64,000 nt of DNA, taken from Streptomyces zagrosensis (GTDB lineage Bacteria > Actinomycetota > Actinomycetes > Streptomycetales > Streptomycetaceae). Where the stretch lies: positions 124,001-188,000 of the forward strand of contig NZ_JACHJL010000012.1 in NCBI RefSeq assembly GCF_014203645.1. The letters run 5' to 3'. Of the stretch, positions 1 through 8,900 are shown in pieces. Position numbers and translations under genes: made by a program. The first letter of the stretch is position 1. Each line of letters begins with the position of its first letter. The notes beneath the pieces were generated by a model that was not told where the DNA came from, made no database searches, and worked only from the letters and a program-made list of their open reading frames with translations.

Positions 1-1412
1 ACCGCCTGGCGAACGGTCTGCGTGTGGTGCTCTCCGAGGACCACCTGACCCCGGTCGCCGCGGTCTGCCTTTGGTACGACGTTGGCTCGCGCCACGAAGT
101 CAAGGGGCGTACGGGCCTCGCTCACCTCTTTGAGCACCTGATGTTCCAGGGTTCGAAGCAGGTCGCTGGCAACGGGCACTTCGAGCTGGTGCAGGGCGCG
201 GGTGGCTCGCTGAACGGCACCACCAGCTTCGAGCGCACCAACTACTTCGAGACCATGCCCACCCACCAGGTGGAGCTGGCGCTGTGGCTGGAAGCCGACC
301 GGATGGGATCGCTGCTCTCCGCGCTCGATGAGGAGAGCATGGAAAACCAGCGGGACGTGGTGAAGAACGAGCGTCGCCAGCGCTACGACAACGTCCCCTA
401 CGGAACCGCCTTTGAGCGGCTGACCGCGATGGCCTACCCCGAGGGCCACCCGTACCACCACACCCCGATCGGTTCGATGGCCGACCTGGACGCGGCCTCC
501 CTGGAGGACGCGCAACACTTCTTCCGTACGTACTACGCGCCGAACAACGCGGTGCTCGCGGTCGTCGGCGACATCGACCCCGAGCAGACCCTGGCCTGGG
601 TCGAGAAATACTTCGGCACCATCCCCTCGCATGATGGCAAGCCGACGCCGCGCGACGGCTCGCTGCCCGACATCATCGGCGAGGAGGTCCGCGAGGAGGT
701 CCGCGAGGAGGTGCCGGCCCGCGCGCTGATGGCCACCTATCGGCTGCCGCACGACGGCACGCGCGAGGCGGACGCCGCAGACCTCGCGTTGACCGTGCTC
801 GGCGGCGGCGAGTCATCGCGGCTGCACAACCGGTTGGTGCGGCGCGACCGGACGGCCGTGGCGGCCGGCTTTGGGCTGCTGCGGCTGGCCGGTGCGCCCT
901 CGCTCGGCTGGCTGGATGTGAAGACCTCCGGCGGCGTGGAGGTGCCCGCCATCGAGGCCGCCGTGGACGAGGAGCTCGCCCGCTTCGCGGCCGAGGGCCC
1001 GAGTCCGGAGGAGATGGAGCGGGCGCAGGCGCAGTTGGAGCGCGAGTGGCTGGACCGACTGGCCACGGTCGGCGGCCGGGCTGATGAACTGTGCCGGTAC
1101 GCGGTGCTGTTCGGCGACCCGCAGCTCGCGTTGAGCGCGGTGAGTCGGGTTCTCGACATCTCCGCCGAAGAGGTGCAGGCCGCCGCCGCGGCTCGGCTGC
1201 GCCCCGACAACCGGGCGGTGCTCGTCTACGAGCCGATCGAGCCGGCGGAGGCTGCCGAGACCGATGAAGGCGCCGCGCCGACCGAGCCGACCGACGTCGT
1301 GCAGGCGGCCCCAGCCAGCACAGCCAGCACAGGCAGCACAGCCAGCGCAGACACCCTGGCCAACGCAACCAGCGCAGAGATCGCAGAGACCGAAGAAGGG
1401 GCCGACCGGTGA
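1..1412 (+). CDS. M16 family zinc metallopeptidase, catalytic subunit (5' end outside window)
   Basis: The reading frame is open from the window edge: codons from position 3 read RLANGLRVVLSEDH, so the true start lies upstream and the GTG at 24 is internal. The inverted zinc motif HxxEH is present as HLFEH (nt 123-137), followed by the distal Glu region (ENQRDVVKNERR). This marks the catalytically active half of a two-subunit M16 (pitrilysin/insulinase, processing-peptidase-like) protease. A charged repeat, EEVREEVREEVP, near nt 680-715 separates the two M16 lobes. The C-terminal 60 residues are low-complexity A/T/E/S (nt 1240-1410) with short GCACAGCCAGCA-type repeats. It overlaps the next gene by 4 nt, so the pair is probably co-translated and forms a heterodimer. 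Substrate unknown. Sure about the family. Confidence 0.93.
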   Translation, partial: RLANGLRVVLSEDHLTPVAAVCLWYDVGSRHEVKGRTGLAHLFEHLMFQGSKQVAGNGHFELVQGAGGSLNGTTSFERTNYFETMPTHQVELALWLEADRMGSLLSALDEESMENQRDVVKNERRQRYDNVPYGTAFERLTAMAYPEGHPYHHTPIGSMADLDAASLEDAQHFFRTYYAPNNAVLAVVGDIDPEQTLAWVEKYFGTIPSHDGKPTPRDGSLPDIIGEEVREEVREEVPARALMATYRLPHDGTREADAADLALTVLGGGESSRLHNRLVRRDRTAVAAGFGLLRLAGAPSLGWLDVKTSGGVEVPAIEAAVDEELARFAAEGPSPEEMERAQAQLEREWLDRLATVGGRADELCRYAVLFGDPQLALSAVSRVLDISAEEVQAAAAARLRPDNRAVLVYEPIEPAEAAETDEGAAPTEPTDVVQAAPASTASTGSTASADTLANATSAEIAETEEGADR

Positions 1413-2839
1413 GCGACGCCGCAGCCACGACCGTGACGCAGACGAACGCGACGGACACCACCGTGACCAGCATGCAGTTCCATCCCCAGCCGCAGCCTGG
1501 CCAGGCCAGGCCGTGGGCCTTCCCCGCGCCCGAGCGCGGCCAGTTGCCCAACGGCCTGACCGTGCTGCGCTGCCACCGCCCCGGACAGCAGGTCGTCGCG
1601 GTCGAGGTCAGCCTCGCCGCCCCGCTGGAAGCCGAGCCGCAGGGGCTTGATGGCGTCGCGACCATCATGGCGCGGGCGCTGTCGGAGGGCACCGACCAGC
1701 ACACCGCCGAGGAGTTCGCCGCCGAGTTGGAGCGCTGCGGCGCGACTCTCGACGCGTACGCCGACCACCCTGGCGTTCGCGTCTCCCTTGAGGTCCCGGC
1801 CTCCCGACTGCACAAGGCGCTCGGGTTGCTCGCCGACGCGCTGCGGGCCCCGGCCTTCCCCAAGAGCGAGGTAGAGCGGCTGGTACGGAACCGGCTCGAC
1901 GAGATCCCGCACGAGCTGGCCAATCCGGCCAGGCGGGCCGCGATGGCCCTCTCCAAGGAGCTGTTCCCGGCCGACTCGCGCATGTCCCGGCCGCGGCAGG
2001 GCACCGAGACTACGGTGACGGCCGTGGACGCCACCGCCGTGCGCGCCTTCTACACGGCGCATGTGCGGCCCGCGACGGCCACCGCCGTGGTCGTCGGCGA
2101 TTTCACCGGCGTGGACCTCGACCAGGCGCTTGCCGACACGCTGGGCGCCTGGAGCGGTGACACGGCGGCGCCCCGCCCGGTGCCCGCCGTCACCGCCGAC
2201 GACAGCGGCCGGGTCGTCATCGTGGACCGGCCCGGCGCGGTGCAGACCCAACTGCTCATCGGGCGGGTCGGCGCGGACCGGCACGACCGCGTCTGGCCTG
2301 CGCAGACGCTGGGCACTTACTGCCTGGGCGGCACCCTCACCTCCCGGCTTGACCGGGTGCTGCGTGAGGAAAAGGGCTACACCTACGGGGTGCGGGCCTT
2401 CGCCCAGGTGCTGCGCTCCACGCCGGACGGGGCGGGCGCCTCACTCCTGGCCATCAGTGGTTCGGTGGCCACCGAGGTGACGGGCCCGGCGCTCGACGAC
2501 GCCTGGAAGGTGCTGCGGACGCTGGCGGCGGAGGGCCTCACGGACGACGAGCGCGATGTGGCCGTGCAAAACCTGGTGGGAATCGCCCCGCTGAAGTACG
2601 AGACGGCCGCCTCCGTTGCGGGGACCTTCGCCGATCAGGTGGAGCAGCATCTGCCGGATGACTTCCAGGCGCACCTCTACCTCCGGCTCGCCGAGACCGG
2701 CACGGTGGAGGCCACCGCGGCGGTCGTCAACGCCTTCCCGGTGGACCGGTTGGTGACGGTGCTGGTCGGTGACGCGTCGGTGATCGAGGAGCCGGTGAAG
2801 GCGCTGGGCATCGGGGACGTGCGGGTGGTGACGGGCTGA
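1409..2839 (+). CDS. M16 family peptidase-like protein, non-catalytic partner subunit
   Basis: A 476-aa protein starting at GTG 1409, inside the stop of the upstream M16 gene (GTGA overlap). It has the M16 fold but no HxxEH: the corresponding segment reads LDGVATIMARALSEGTDQHT, with no zinc ligands. It keeps the C-lobe Arg/Tyr signature (REEKGYTYG, about residue 325) that in two-component bacterial M16B proteases contributes substrate-binding residues to the catalytic partner. Known from the family: such RY-type subunits pair with HxxEH subunits encoded next door, which is the arrangement here. Inferred role: the non-catalytic half of a cytoplasmic or membrane-associated heterodimeric protease. 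Confident in family and pairing, not in substrate. Confidence 0.92.
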   Translation: MSDAAATTVTQTNATDTTVTSMQFHPQPQPGQARPWAFPAPERGQLPNGLTVLRCHRPGQQVVAVEVSLAAPLEAEPQGLDGVATIMARALSEGTDQHTAEEFAAELERCGATLDAYADHPGVRVSLEVPASRLHKALGLLADALRAPAFPKSEVERLVRNRLDEIPHELANPARRAAMALSKELFPADSRMSRPRQGTETTVTAVDATAVRAFYTAHVRPATATAVVVGDFTGVDLDQALADTLGAWSGDTAAPRPVPAVTADDSGRVVIVDRPGAVQTQLLIGRVGADRHDRVWPAQTLGTYCLGGTLTSRLDRVLREEKGYTYGVRAFAQVLRSTPDGAGASLLAISGSVATEVTGPALDDAWKVLRTLAAEGLTDDERDVAVQNLVGIAPLKYETAASVAGTFADQVEQHLPDDFQAHLYLRLAETGTVEATAAVVNAFPVDRLVTVLVGDASVIEEPVKALGIGDVRVVTG

Positions 2840-3388
2840 CGCATTGACGAAGCGGCAGACGGGGCCGGCGGGCCGGCGGGCTGACGGGCCGGCGAGCCGA
2901 TGGGAGCCGGCCGGAGGCGGCGGAGCGCCTGTGGGGCTAGCGGGTCGTTACGGTGCGTGGCCAGCCGGTCGATGCCGCTAGCGCGCCGTCAGCAGCGGCG
3001 CGCGGCCGAGCCGTTCGCGGCTCGGCCACAGCGGCGGCAGCGGCAGTAGCTGCCGCCGGCCCCGGGTCCGGCCCCTTTGTGGCCTGCGCCCACGCCGTGG
3101 CCTGCGCCCGCCGTGGCCCCGTTACGGCACGTGCCACGCCATCGCCAGAGGGGGCCATGGCCCGGGCCGAAAGTCGGGGTTCTTGATGCTGATGAGTCGT
3201 TAAGAGGCCCAGGTGTCAAGTGGGGTGTTAGAAGCTTTCGTTATGTCTGATTTGCGGGAGACGCTGCCCTTCTGCCGTGTGGCGTGCGCAACAAAAAGTC
3301 GGTTCTGTTTGCCGATCAAAAGACGTCCCGCTTAGCGTCAGGCCCGTTGCTCGTCACATGTCAGCCACACCCGTGGCACCGGGCAGCC
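2840..3388. other. Intergenic region upstream of the riboswitch
   Basis: About 550 bases with no convincing gene. The first part is GC-rich simple sequence with repeats of GGGCCGGCGGGC type (2860-2900), and 2990-3080 is alanine-codon-like GCGGCAGCGGCAGTAG repetition open in several frames. From about 3190 the base composition becomes more balanced. The promoter for the riboswitch transcript should lie between about 3200 and 3380, but no -35/-10 pair is clear enough to mark. Confidence 0.5.
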
Positions 3389-3529
3389 ATCGCCGAGTCC
3401 CTCATGGCGCGAGCCAGGGGAGCCGGGGACCCAAGTCCCTGGGGTGAATCGGCCACCATCCTCGTGAGAGGTGTGGTGACCGTAGGAGACCTTCCTGCTC
3501 CGAACCCGTCAGCTAACCCGGTAGGCGAG
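3389..3529 (+). promoter_or_regulatory. Cyclic di-AMP (ydaO/yuaA) riboswitch
   Basis: The conserved ydaO blocks occur in order: TCGCCGAGTC opening (3390-3399); GAGCCAGGGGAGCCGGGGACCC (from about 3411); GGGGTGAATCGG (about 3440-3451); an internal variable hairpin; then TCCGAACCCGTCAGCTAACC (3499-3518) and GGTAGGCGA (3520-3528). The closing stem pairs TCGCC (3390-3394) with GGCGA (3524-3528). A purine-rich Shine-Dalgarno follows at 3531-3545, just before the ATG of the M23 peptidase at 3556. Known: this class binds c-di-AMP and in Streptomyces typically precedes cell-wall hydrolase genes such as rpfA, where ligand lowers expression. Very secure as a riboswitch; direction of control is by analogy. 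Confidence 0.95.
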
Positions 3530-3555
3530 AAGGAAGGAAAGGAGTACGCCTACTT

Positions 3556-4449
3556 ATGGCGTTCACCAGTGCCCCCGGTCGGCATCGCCGCCCAGGTCGC
3601 TTCGCTCGTAGCAGCGCGAACGTGGCAGGCATAGCCACCATCGCCGCCACCGGAGTCGTAGCCGGTATCGCCGCCCCCGCGATGGCCGCATCCGGCGGTG
3701 GTCAGGAGCCTCTTCAGGACACCGGCCTACGCCACGCGGTCGCCCTCGACGACAGCATCGCCTATGACATCGGCGCCCAGGCCGACTCCCAGCACTCCGC
3801 CGCTGAACAGGCCGCTGCCGAGCAGCAGGCCGAGCAGGATGCGCGCGAGCAGGCAGCCAAGCGTGCCGCCGAGGTGAAGAAGAAGGCCGAGGAGACCAAA
3901 CGCAAGGCCGCGGCCGAGGCCGCGAAGGAGAAGGCCGCCGCGAAGAAGAAGGAGGCGGCCGAGGCCAGCGCCGTGCAGGAGCGCGAGGTAGCCGACGTCA
4001 GCCAGACGCGTGCGGCCCGCTCCACCGAGCGTCCGACGCTTAGCGCGTACGTCTCGCCGATCGCGGGCGGCTACGTCTCCACGCAGTACCAGGCTTCCGG
4101 TGGCAACTGGTCCTCCGGCAGCCACACCGGCATCGACTTCCACGCCGGCACCGGCACCTCGGTACACGCCGTGGGCGCCGGCACCGTGGTTGAGGCGGGC
4201 TGGGGCGGCGCGTACGGCAACAACGTCATCATCAAGATGAACGACGGCACGTACACCCAGTACGGCCACCTTTCTTCGGTCGGCGTCTCGGTGGGGCAGA
4301 CCGTCTCTCCCGGCCAGCAGATCGGCCTCTCCGGGAGCACGGGCAACTCCACGGGTCCGCACCTGCACTTCGAGGCCCGCACCTCCGCCGAGTACGGCTC
4401 GGACATCGACCCCGTCGCCTACCTGCGCTCGCACGGCGTCAGCATCTGA
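3556..4449 (+). CDS. Secreted M23/LytM-type peptidoglycan endopeptidase with coiled-coil N-terminal region
   Basis: A 297-aa exported protein. Residues 1-44 form a long signal peptide (RRPGRFARSS, a hydrophobic AGIATIAATGVVAGIAAP core, cleavage near AMA-AS). Residues about 75-145 are a highly charged A/E/K coiled coil. Residues about 165-290 are the M23 domain with the zinc/active-site motifs HTGIDF and GPHLHFE. The family cleaves peptide cross-links of peptidoglycan; the coiled coil is usual for LytM factors and may mediate regulation or wall association. ATG 3556 is chosen because AAGGAAAGGAG lies 12-20 nt upstream and the c-di-AMP riboswitch ends directly before it. Expression is expected to respond to c-di-AMP. 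Overlapping frames in the riboswitch are not coding. Confidence 0.95.
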   Translation: MAFTSAPGRHRRPGRFARSSANVAGIATIAATGVVAGIAAPAMAASGGGQEPLQDTGLRHAVALDDSIAYDIGAQADSQHSAAEQAAAEQQAEQDAREQAAKRAAEVKKKAEETKRKAAAEAAKEKAAAKKKEAAEASAVQEREVADVSQTRAARSTERPTLSAYVSPIAGGYVSTQYQASGGNWSSGSHTGIDFHAGTGTSVHAVGAGTVVEAGWGGAYGNNVIIKMNDGTYTQYGHLSSVGVSVGQTVSPGQQIGLSGSTGNSTGPHLHFEARTSAEYGSDIDPVAYLRSHGVSI

Positions 4450-4763
4450 GACGTCCCGCAAGGGCCGTGGCCTGCCACGCGGCGCTGGTACCGCCAGCGC
4501 CGCGCTGTGCTCCAGGCGCTGAGCGGGGCCGCCCCTGAGCGCTGCCCATGGCCCGATGCGTCGGGTCACGCCCGTAGTGCGAACCTCCCGCGCCGAGCGC
4601 CGTCCCGCCCGGCGTCCGCTCCGCACAGCGAAGGCCCTGGCATCCCGCCGGGGCTTTCGGCGTTGTCTGGTCACAACCTATCCAGGCAATTCCGACCTGC
4701 CGTCGTGAGGCGTGCTGCCTTCGAATGGAGTCGCGGGTGGACGGTAAAGGGTGAGCGTCGCGG

Positions 4764-5300
4764 ATGTTAAGGCGGAGGTTCAAGCACGGGGACCGTACGC
4801 TTTTCGTGCCCGCGATATGCGCGGTGATCCGCGCCGACACCGTCTGCGCAGCGCACGCCCCCGGCAGCCGGCTTACCGAGGAACTGCTCGCCCGCTGCTA
4901 CGGGGTTTCCTGGGCGCCGGTGCGCGAGGCGCTGCGCCTGCTGGAGTCGGAGGGCTTCGTGGCGACCCACAGCAACCCGCAGGCACGCCGGCGCACGGGT
5001 GGCCAAGGCCGCGCTCAGCGCGGGTAGTTAGGGCAGTCGCGTCCGCTCGCCGAGTGGTTCCACGAGACGCTGGCGCAGGCATAGGGCAGCCCCAGCCTCG
5101 CCGCGCTGCTCACCTCACCCAGCTCCGCCGCAGGATGGCCTTGCTGTACGCGGCCCAGCCGCCGGTGCGGGTCGCTCAGGTGGGGACGGAGTGCGGGGGC
5201 CCTCATCGATGCCGTGGGGCGGGGCGTTACGGGGCAGGCTCGTGCGCTGTCCGCGGCGCATGCCGAGCGGGCCCGGACCGGACATCGGCTGCGCGCCGGG
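4764..5300 (+). pseudogene. Decayed GntR-family (FCD-type) transcriptional regulator
   Basis: Three reading frames together spell a GntR/FCD regulator. From 4764 there is a winged-helix with GSRLTEELLARCYGVSWAPV, then REALRLLESEGFV, ending at stops near 5025. Next come fragments PLAEWFHETLAQA, a stop, then GSPSLAALLT (about 5040-5120). A frame change gives LTQLRRRMALLYAAQPPVRV (about 5115-5175), and another gives ALIDAVGRG and ARALSAAHAERARTGHRLRA (about 5198-5300). This is the FCD ligand-binding core ending in the typical helix of these regulators. At least two frameshifts and two in-frame stops make it non-functional. It lies next to ptsH, but I cannot tell what it once regulated. Limits are approximate. 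Confidence 0.8.
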
Positions 5301-5471
5301 GCCTCGGTATGTTTTCCACAACAGGCGGTAAATTCCGCGGCCACTCACCGTTCACCAGCAACGATGGTCTCGTACGTCAAGCCCACGAATTCGGGGCAGA
5401 TGTGGTGACGTGCGTATCGCGGTGAGCCGCGAAGGCGATAAGCAGTGGCCGCTGAGGCGATAAAGAGACGA

Positions 5472-5505
5472 GGCCGCGGCGACCTGAATTCCGGTCACTG
5501 CGGCC
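5472..5505 (-). terminator. Probable ptsH terminator hairpin
   Basis: GGCCGC (5472-5477) plus GACC (5481-5484) pair with GGTC (5493-5496) and GCGGCC (5500-5505), giving an interrupted stem around TGAATTCC. In the minus (ptsH) direction it is followed by a T-rich CTCGTCTCTTTAT. Position just past the ptsH stop fits factor-independent termination. Confidence 0.6.
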
Positions 5506-5527
5506 CCGTGGCGCACTGAAAAGCGAG

Positions 5528-5809
5528 TCAGACCGTCTCCGGGAGCTCCTCAAGTCCCTCGGCGACAAGCTTGGCCAGGCGGTCGAGCGCGGCCTCGGCG
5601 TTATCGGCCTCGGATGCCAGCAAGATCTCTTCGCCGCCCTGGGCGCCGAGCCCGAGCACGGCGAGCATCGAGGCGGCGTTGACCGGAGTGCCGTCCGACT
5701 TGGCAATCGTCACGGGGACGCCGGAGGCCGTCGCGGCGCGGACGAAGATCGACGCGGGACGAGCGTGCAGGCCCTCTGCCCAGCCGACGGTGACGCGGCG
5801 CTCAACCAT
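5528..5809 (-). CDS. ptsH: Phosphocarrier protein HPr of the PTS
   Basis: A 93-aa HPr. Starting at ATG 5809 places the phosphorylatable histidine at residue 15 (GLHARPAS), as in characterised HPr proteins; AAGGG about 8 nt upstream of that ATG supports it over the in-frame GTG at 5824. The serine-site region (NAASMLAVLGLGAQ) is conserved. HPr carries phosphate from enzyme I to sugar-specific EIIA domains in the cytoplasm and, in Streptomyces, couples N-acetylglucosamine and fructose uptake to development. A dre-like operator for the GntR repressor DasR lies just upstream at 5833-5848. The gene is monocistronic here, divergent from the acetyltransferase gene. Confidence 0.97.
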   Translation of the reverse strand: MVERRVTVGWAEGLHARPASIFVRAATASGVPVTIAKSDGTPVNAASMLAVLGLGAQGGEEILLASEADNAEAALDRLAKLVAEGLEELPETV

Positions 5810-5832
5810 GGTGTTGCCCTTCACGTGGTTAT

Positions 5833-5848
5833 TGTTGTCTAGACCAGT
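5833..5848. promoter_or_regulatory. dre-like operator (DasR site) upstream of ptsH
   Basis: TGTTGTCTAGACCAGT matches the palindromic DasR-responsive element AGTGGTCTAGACCAGT at 14 of 16 positions. It lies 24-39 nt upstream of the ptsH ATG. DasR repression of pts genes through such sites is established in S. coelicolor; occupancy here is inference. Confidence 0.8.
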
Positions 5849-5943
5849 CTCTCACGGGGTACGAAGTGCTCCGGCGGGGCCCGACCACAGCTTGCCCCGC
5901 CGCAAGGGTGTGCGCGAGTCGGACCGTTGTCAGTCCTGCCGCC

Positions 5944-5949
5944 TACGCT
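5944..5949 (+). promoter_or_regulatory. -10 element of a leaderless promoter
   Basis: TACGCT followed by exactly 7 nt and then ATG 5957. This TANNNT-N7-start arrangement is typical of leaderless actinobacterial genes and helps fix the start of the acetyltransferase gene. No Shine-Dalgarno precedes that ATG. Confidence 0.6.
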
Positions 5950-5956
5950 GGGTCCC

Positions 5957-8900
5957 ATGGAGACGCCGCTCGATCACGCCTATCCGACCCACTGGGAAGC
6001 GGACGTCGTGCTGCGCGACGGCGGCACCGCCCAGATCCGGCCCATCACGCCCGACGACGCCCAGCGCCTGGTGGACTTCTACGAGCGCGTCTCGGACGAG
6101 TCGAAGTATTACCGCTTCTTCGCCCCGTACCCCCGGCTCTCCGACCGCGATGTACACCGTTTTACGCACCATGACTACGTGGACCGCGTCGGCCTCGCGG
6201 CGACCGTCGGGGACGAGTTCATCGCCACGGTCCGCTATGACCGCATTAACGAGCGCGGGCTGCCGTCGTCGGCGCCCGACGATGAGGCCGAGGTCGCCTT
6301 CCTGGTGCAAGACGCCCACCAAGGCCGGGGCGTCGCCTCCGCCCTCCTCGAACACATCGCTGCGGTCGCCGGGGAGCGCGCCATCCGGCGCTTCGCCGCC
6401 GAGGTGCTGCCGGCCAACACCAAAATGATCAAGGTGTTCACGGACGCGGGCTACACCCAGCAGCGCAGGTTCGAGGACGGCGTCGTCCGGCTGGAATTCG
6501 ACCTCGAACCCACGGCCCAGTCACTCGCCGTCATGCGCGCGCGAGAGCAGCGCGCCGAGGCCCGTTCCGTCCAGCGGCTGCTCGGGCCCGGCTCGGTAGC
6601 GGTCATCGGTGCCAGCCGCAGGCCGGGCGGTGCCGGTCGAGCGGTCCTTGCCCACCTGTTGGGCGGCGGCTACACGGGGCAGGTGTACGCGGTCAACCAT
6701 GCCTTCCCCGCGGGCCGCTCCCAGCTGACGGGTGCCGACCTGGCGGAGGCCCAGCGCGGCGCCGCGGCGGCGGACGCCCCGGTCCTGGCCGTCCCGGTCG
6801 CTGTGGACCGCGACGCCGGCGCTCCTGGAGGGCCGTTCATGGCCCTGGACCGCACGGGGACCCTAGGGCGTACGGAGGGCGAGCTTGGCCGCCCCGAGGA
6901 CGCACCGGGCCGTGCGGAGGAGACCTCCGGCGCCCCAGCAGACGCCTGGCCGGCCGATGAAGCGCCCGCGGAGCGGGAGGCCGCTCCCTTCGGCGTTGCC
7001 GCCTACCGGTCCCTTGGCGACATCGGAGAGCCGGTGGATCTGGCCGTCGTCGCGGTTCCGGCAGACCAGGTGCCTGCCGTGGTGGCGGACTGCGGCGAGC
7101 ATGGCGTACAGGGCCTGGTCGTGGTGTCGTCCGGGTACGCCGAGAGTGGGCCCGAGGGCCGAGAGCGGCAGCGGGAATTGGTCCGTCAGGCCCGGTCGTA
7201 CGGAATGCGGCTGATCGGTCCTGGCGCGCTCGGGGTCATCAACACCGCCAACGGCGTACGCCTGAACGCCTCGCTCTCGCCGCAAATGCCTCCCGCCGGG
7301 AACCTCGGCCTGTTCACCCAATCCGGTGCGATCGGCATCGCCCTGCTGTCGGGGCTGCATCGGCGCGGCTCCGGCCTGTTCGGTGTTTCCACCTTCGTCT
7401 CGGCTGGAAACCGCGCCGACGTCTCGGGCAACGACCTGCTCCAGTACTGGCACGACGACCCCGACACCCAGGTGGCGCTGCTGTATCTGGAGTCCATCGG
7501 CAACCCCCGTAAGTTCACCCGGCTCGCCAAGCGCACGGCGGCGGTCAAGCCGGTCGTGGTCGTCAAGGGCGCCCGGCACAGCGGGAGCGAACCAGCCGGA
7601 CACGCGGTGCCCACCACCCGCATCCCCGACGCGACGGTCTCGGCGCTGTTCCGGCAGGCGGGCGTCATCCGGGTCAACACGGTCACCGAGCTCGCCGACG
7701 TGGGCCTGCTGCTCGCCTCGCAGCCGCTGCCGCGCGGGCCGCGCGTGGCCATTCTCGGCAACTCCGAATCGCTCGGTCTGATCACCTACGACGCGTGCCT
7801 GACCGATGGCCTGCGCCCGTTGCCGCCACTCGACCTGACGACGGCGGCCGAGCCCGCCGACTTCCGCAAGGCCCTCGCGCAAGCCCTCGCCGACGATCTG
7901 TGTGACGCCGCCGTCGTCACGGCCATTCCCTCGGTTGACGAGGGGTCGGCGACGGAGCTGGCCCAGGCGATCCGGGAAGCGGCGGCCGGGAGCGTCACGG
8001 CGAAGCCGGTGGCCGTGGTGCACCTGGAGATCCCGGGCCTCGCGGCGGCCCTGGCCCAGCCGGGGCCGCCGGGCGTCGGCACACCACTCGCTGAGCAGGC
8101 CGAGGCCCACGGGGAGCAGGCCGCAACTGCGGAGCGGGGAGCGGCTCGTCCGGTGGGGGAGTGTCGGGTTCCTGCGTACCCCGCTGCCGAGCGCGCGGTG
8201 CGTGCCCTGGCCGAGGCCGTACGGTACGCGCACTGGCGACGGCAGGCCGCGGAGCCGGGGCGGGTGCCCGAGTACGACGACATCGATGAGGCCGGCGCCG
8301 GCGCCGACATCAACGTGTTGCTCGCCGCGCATGCGCACGAGGAGGCAGAGCGGCCACCGACCCCGGCCGAGCCCGCGCGAGCTGCCGGGCCGATGGGGGC
8401 TGCTGGGCCTGCCGGAGCGGTTGAGCCCGCGGGGCCGACTGGGGCTGCCGGGCCGACCGGGGCCCCTGAGCCGGCCCGAGCCGCTGCGCAGGGCGGAGCG
8501 CTTGAGCCGGCTGAGGCCGCCGTCGCTGGGCCCGTCGCCGGCGCTCCCCGCGGCATCGCCGACCGGGCGGGCGAGCGCCCCCGCCAGTTGCCGCGCAGCT
8601 TCGCGCTGTCCGCACCGGACACCCAGCGGTTGCTGGCCCGCTACGGCATCAGCGTGCTCCCCGCGCTGCCAGCCCCCGACCCCGACAGCGCCGCGCAGGC
8701 CGCCGCCAGGCTGAGCTACCCGGTCGCGCTGAAGCCCACCGCTCCTCATCTGCGCCACCGTGCCGACCTGGGGGCCTTTCGGCTCGATCTCGGCGGCGAG
8801 GCGGAACTGCGCCGGGCCTACGCCGAGTTGACCGGCCTCCTCGGTAGCCCTGACGAGCTGCGCCTGGTCGTCCAGCGGATGGCCCCGCGCGGTGTGGACA

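Noticed and set aside
3284..3634. 116-codon open frame across the region before the M23 peptidase gene
   Set aside because: It covers the conserved c-di-AMP riboswitch and shows no protein family; RNA conservation explains the sequence.
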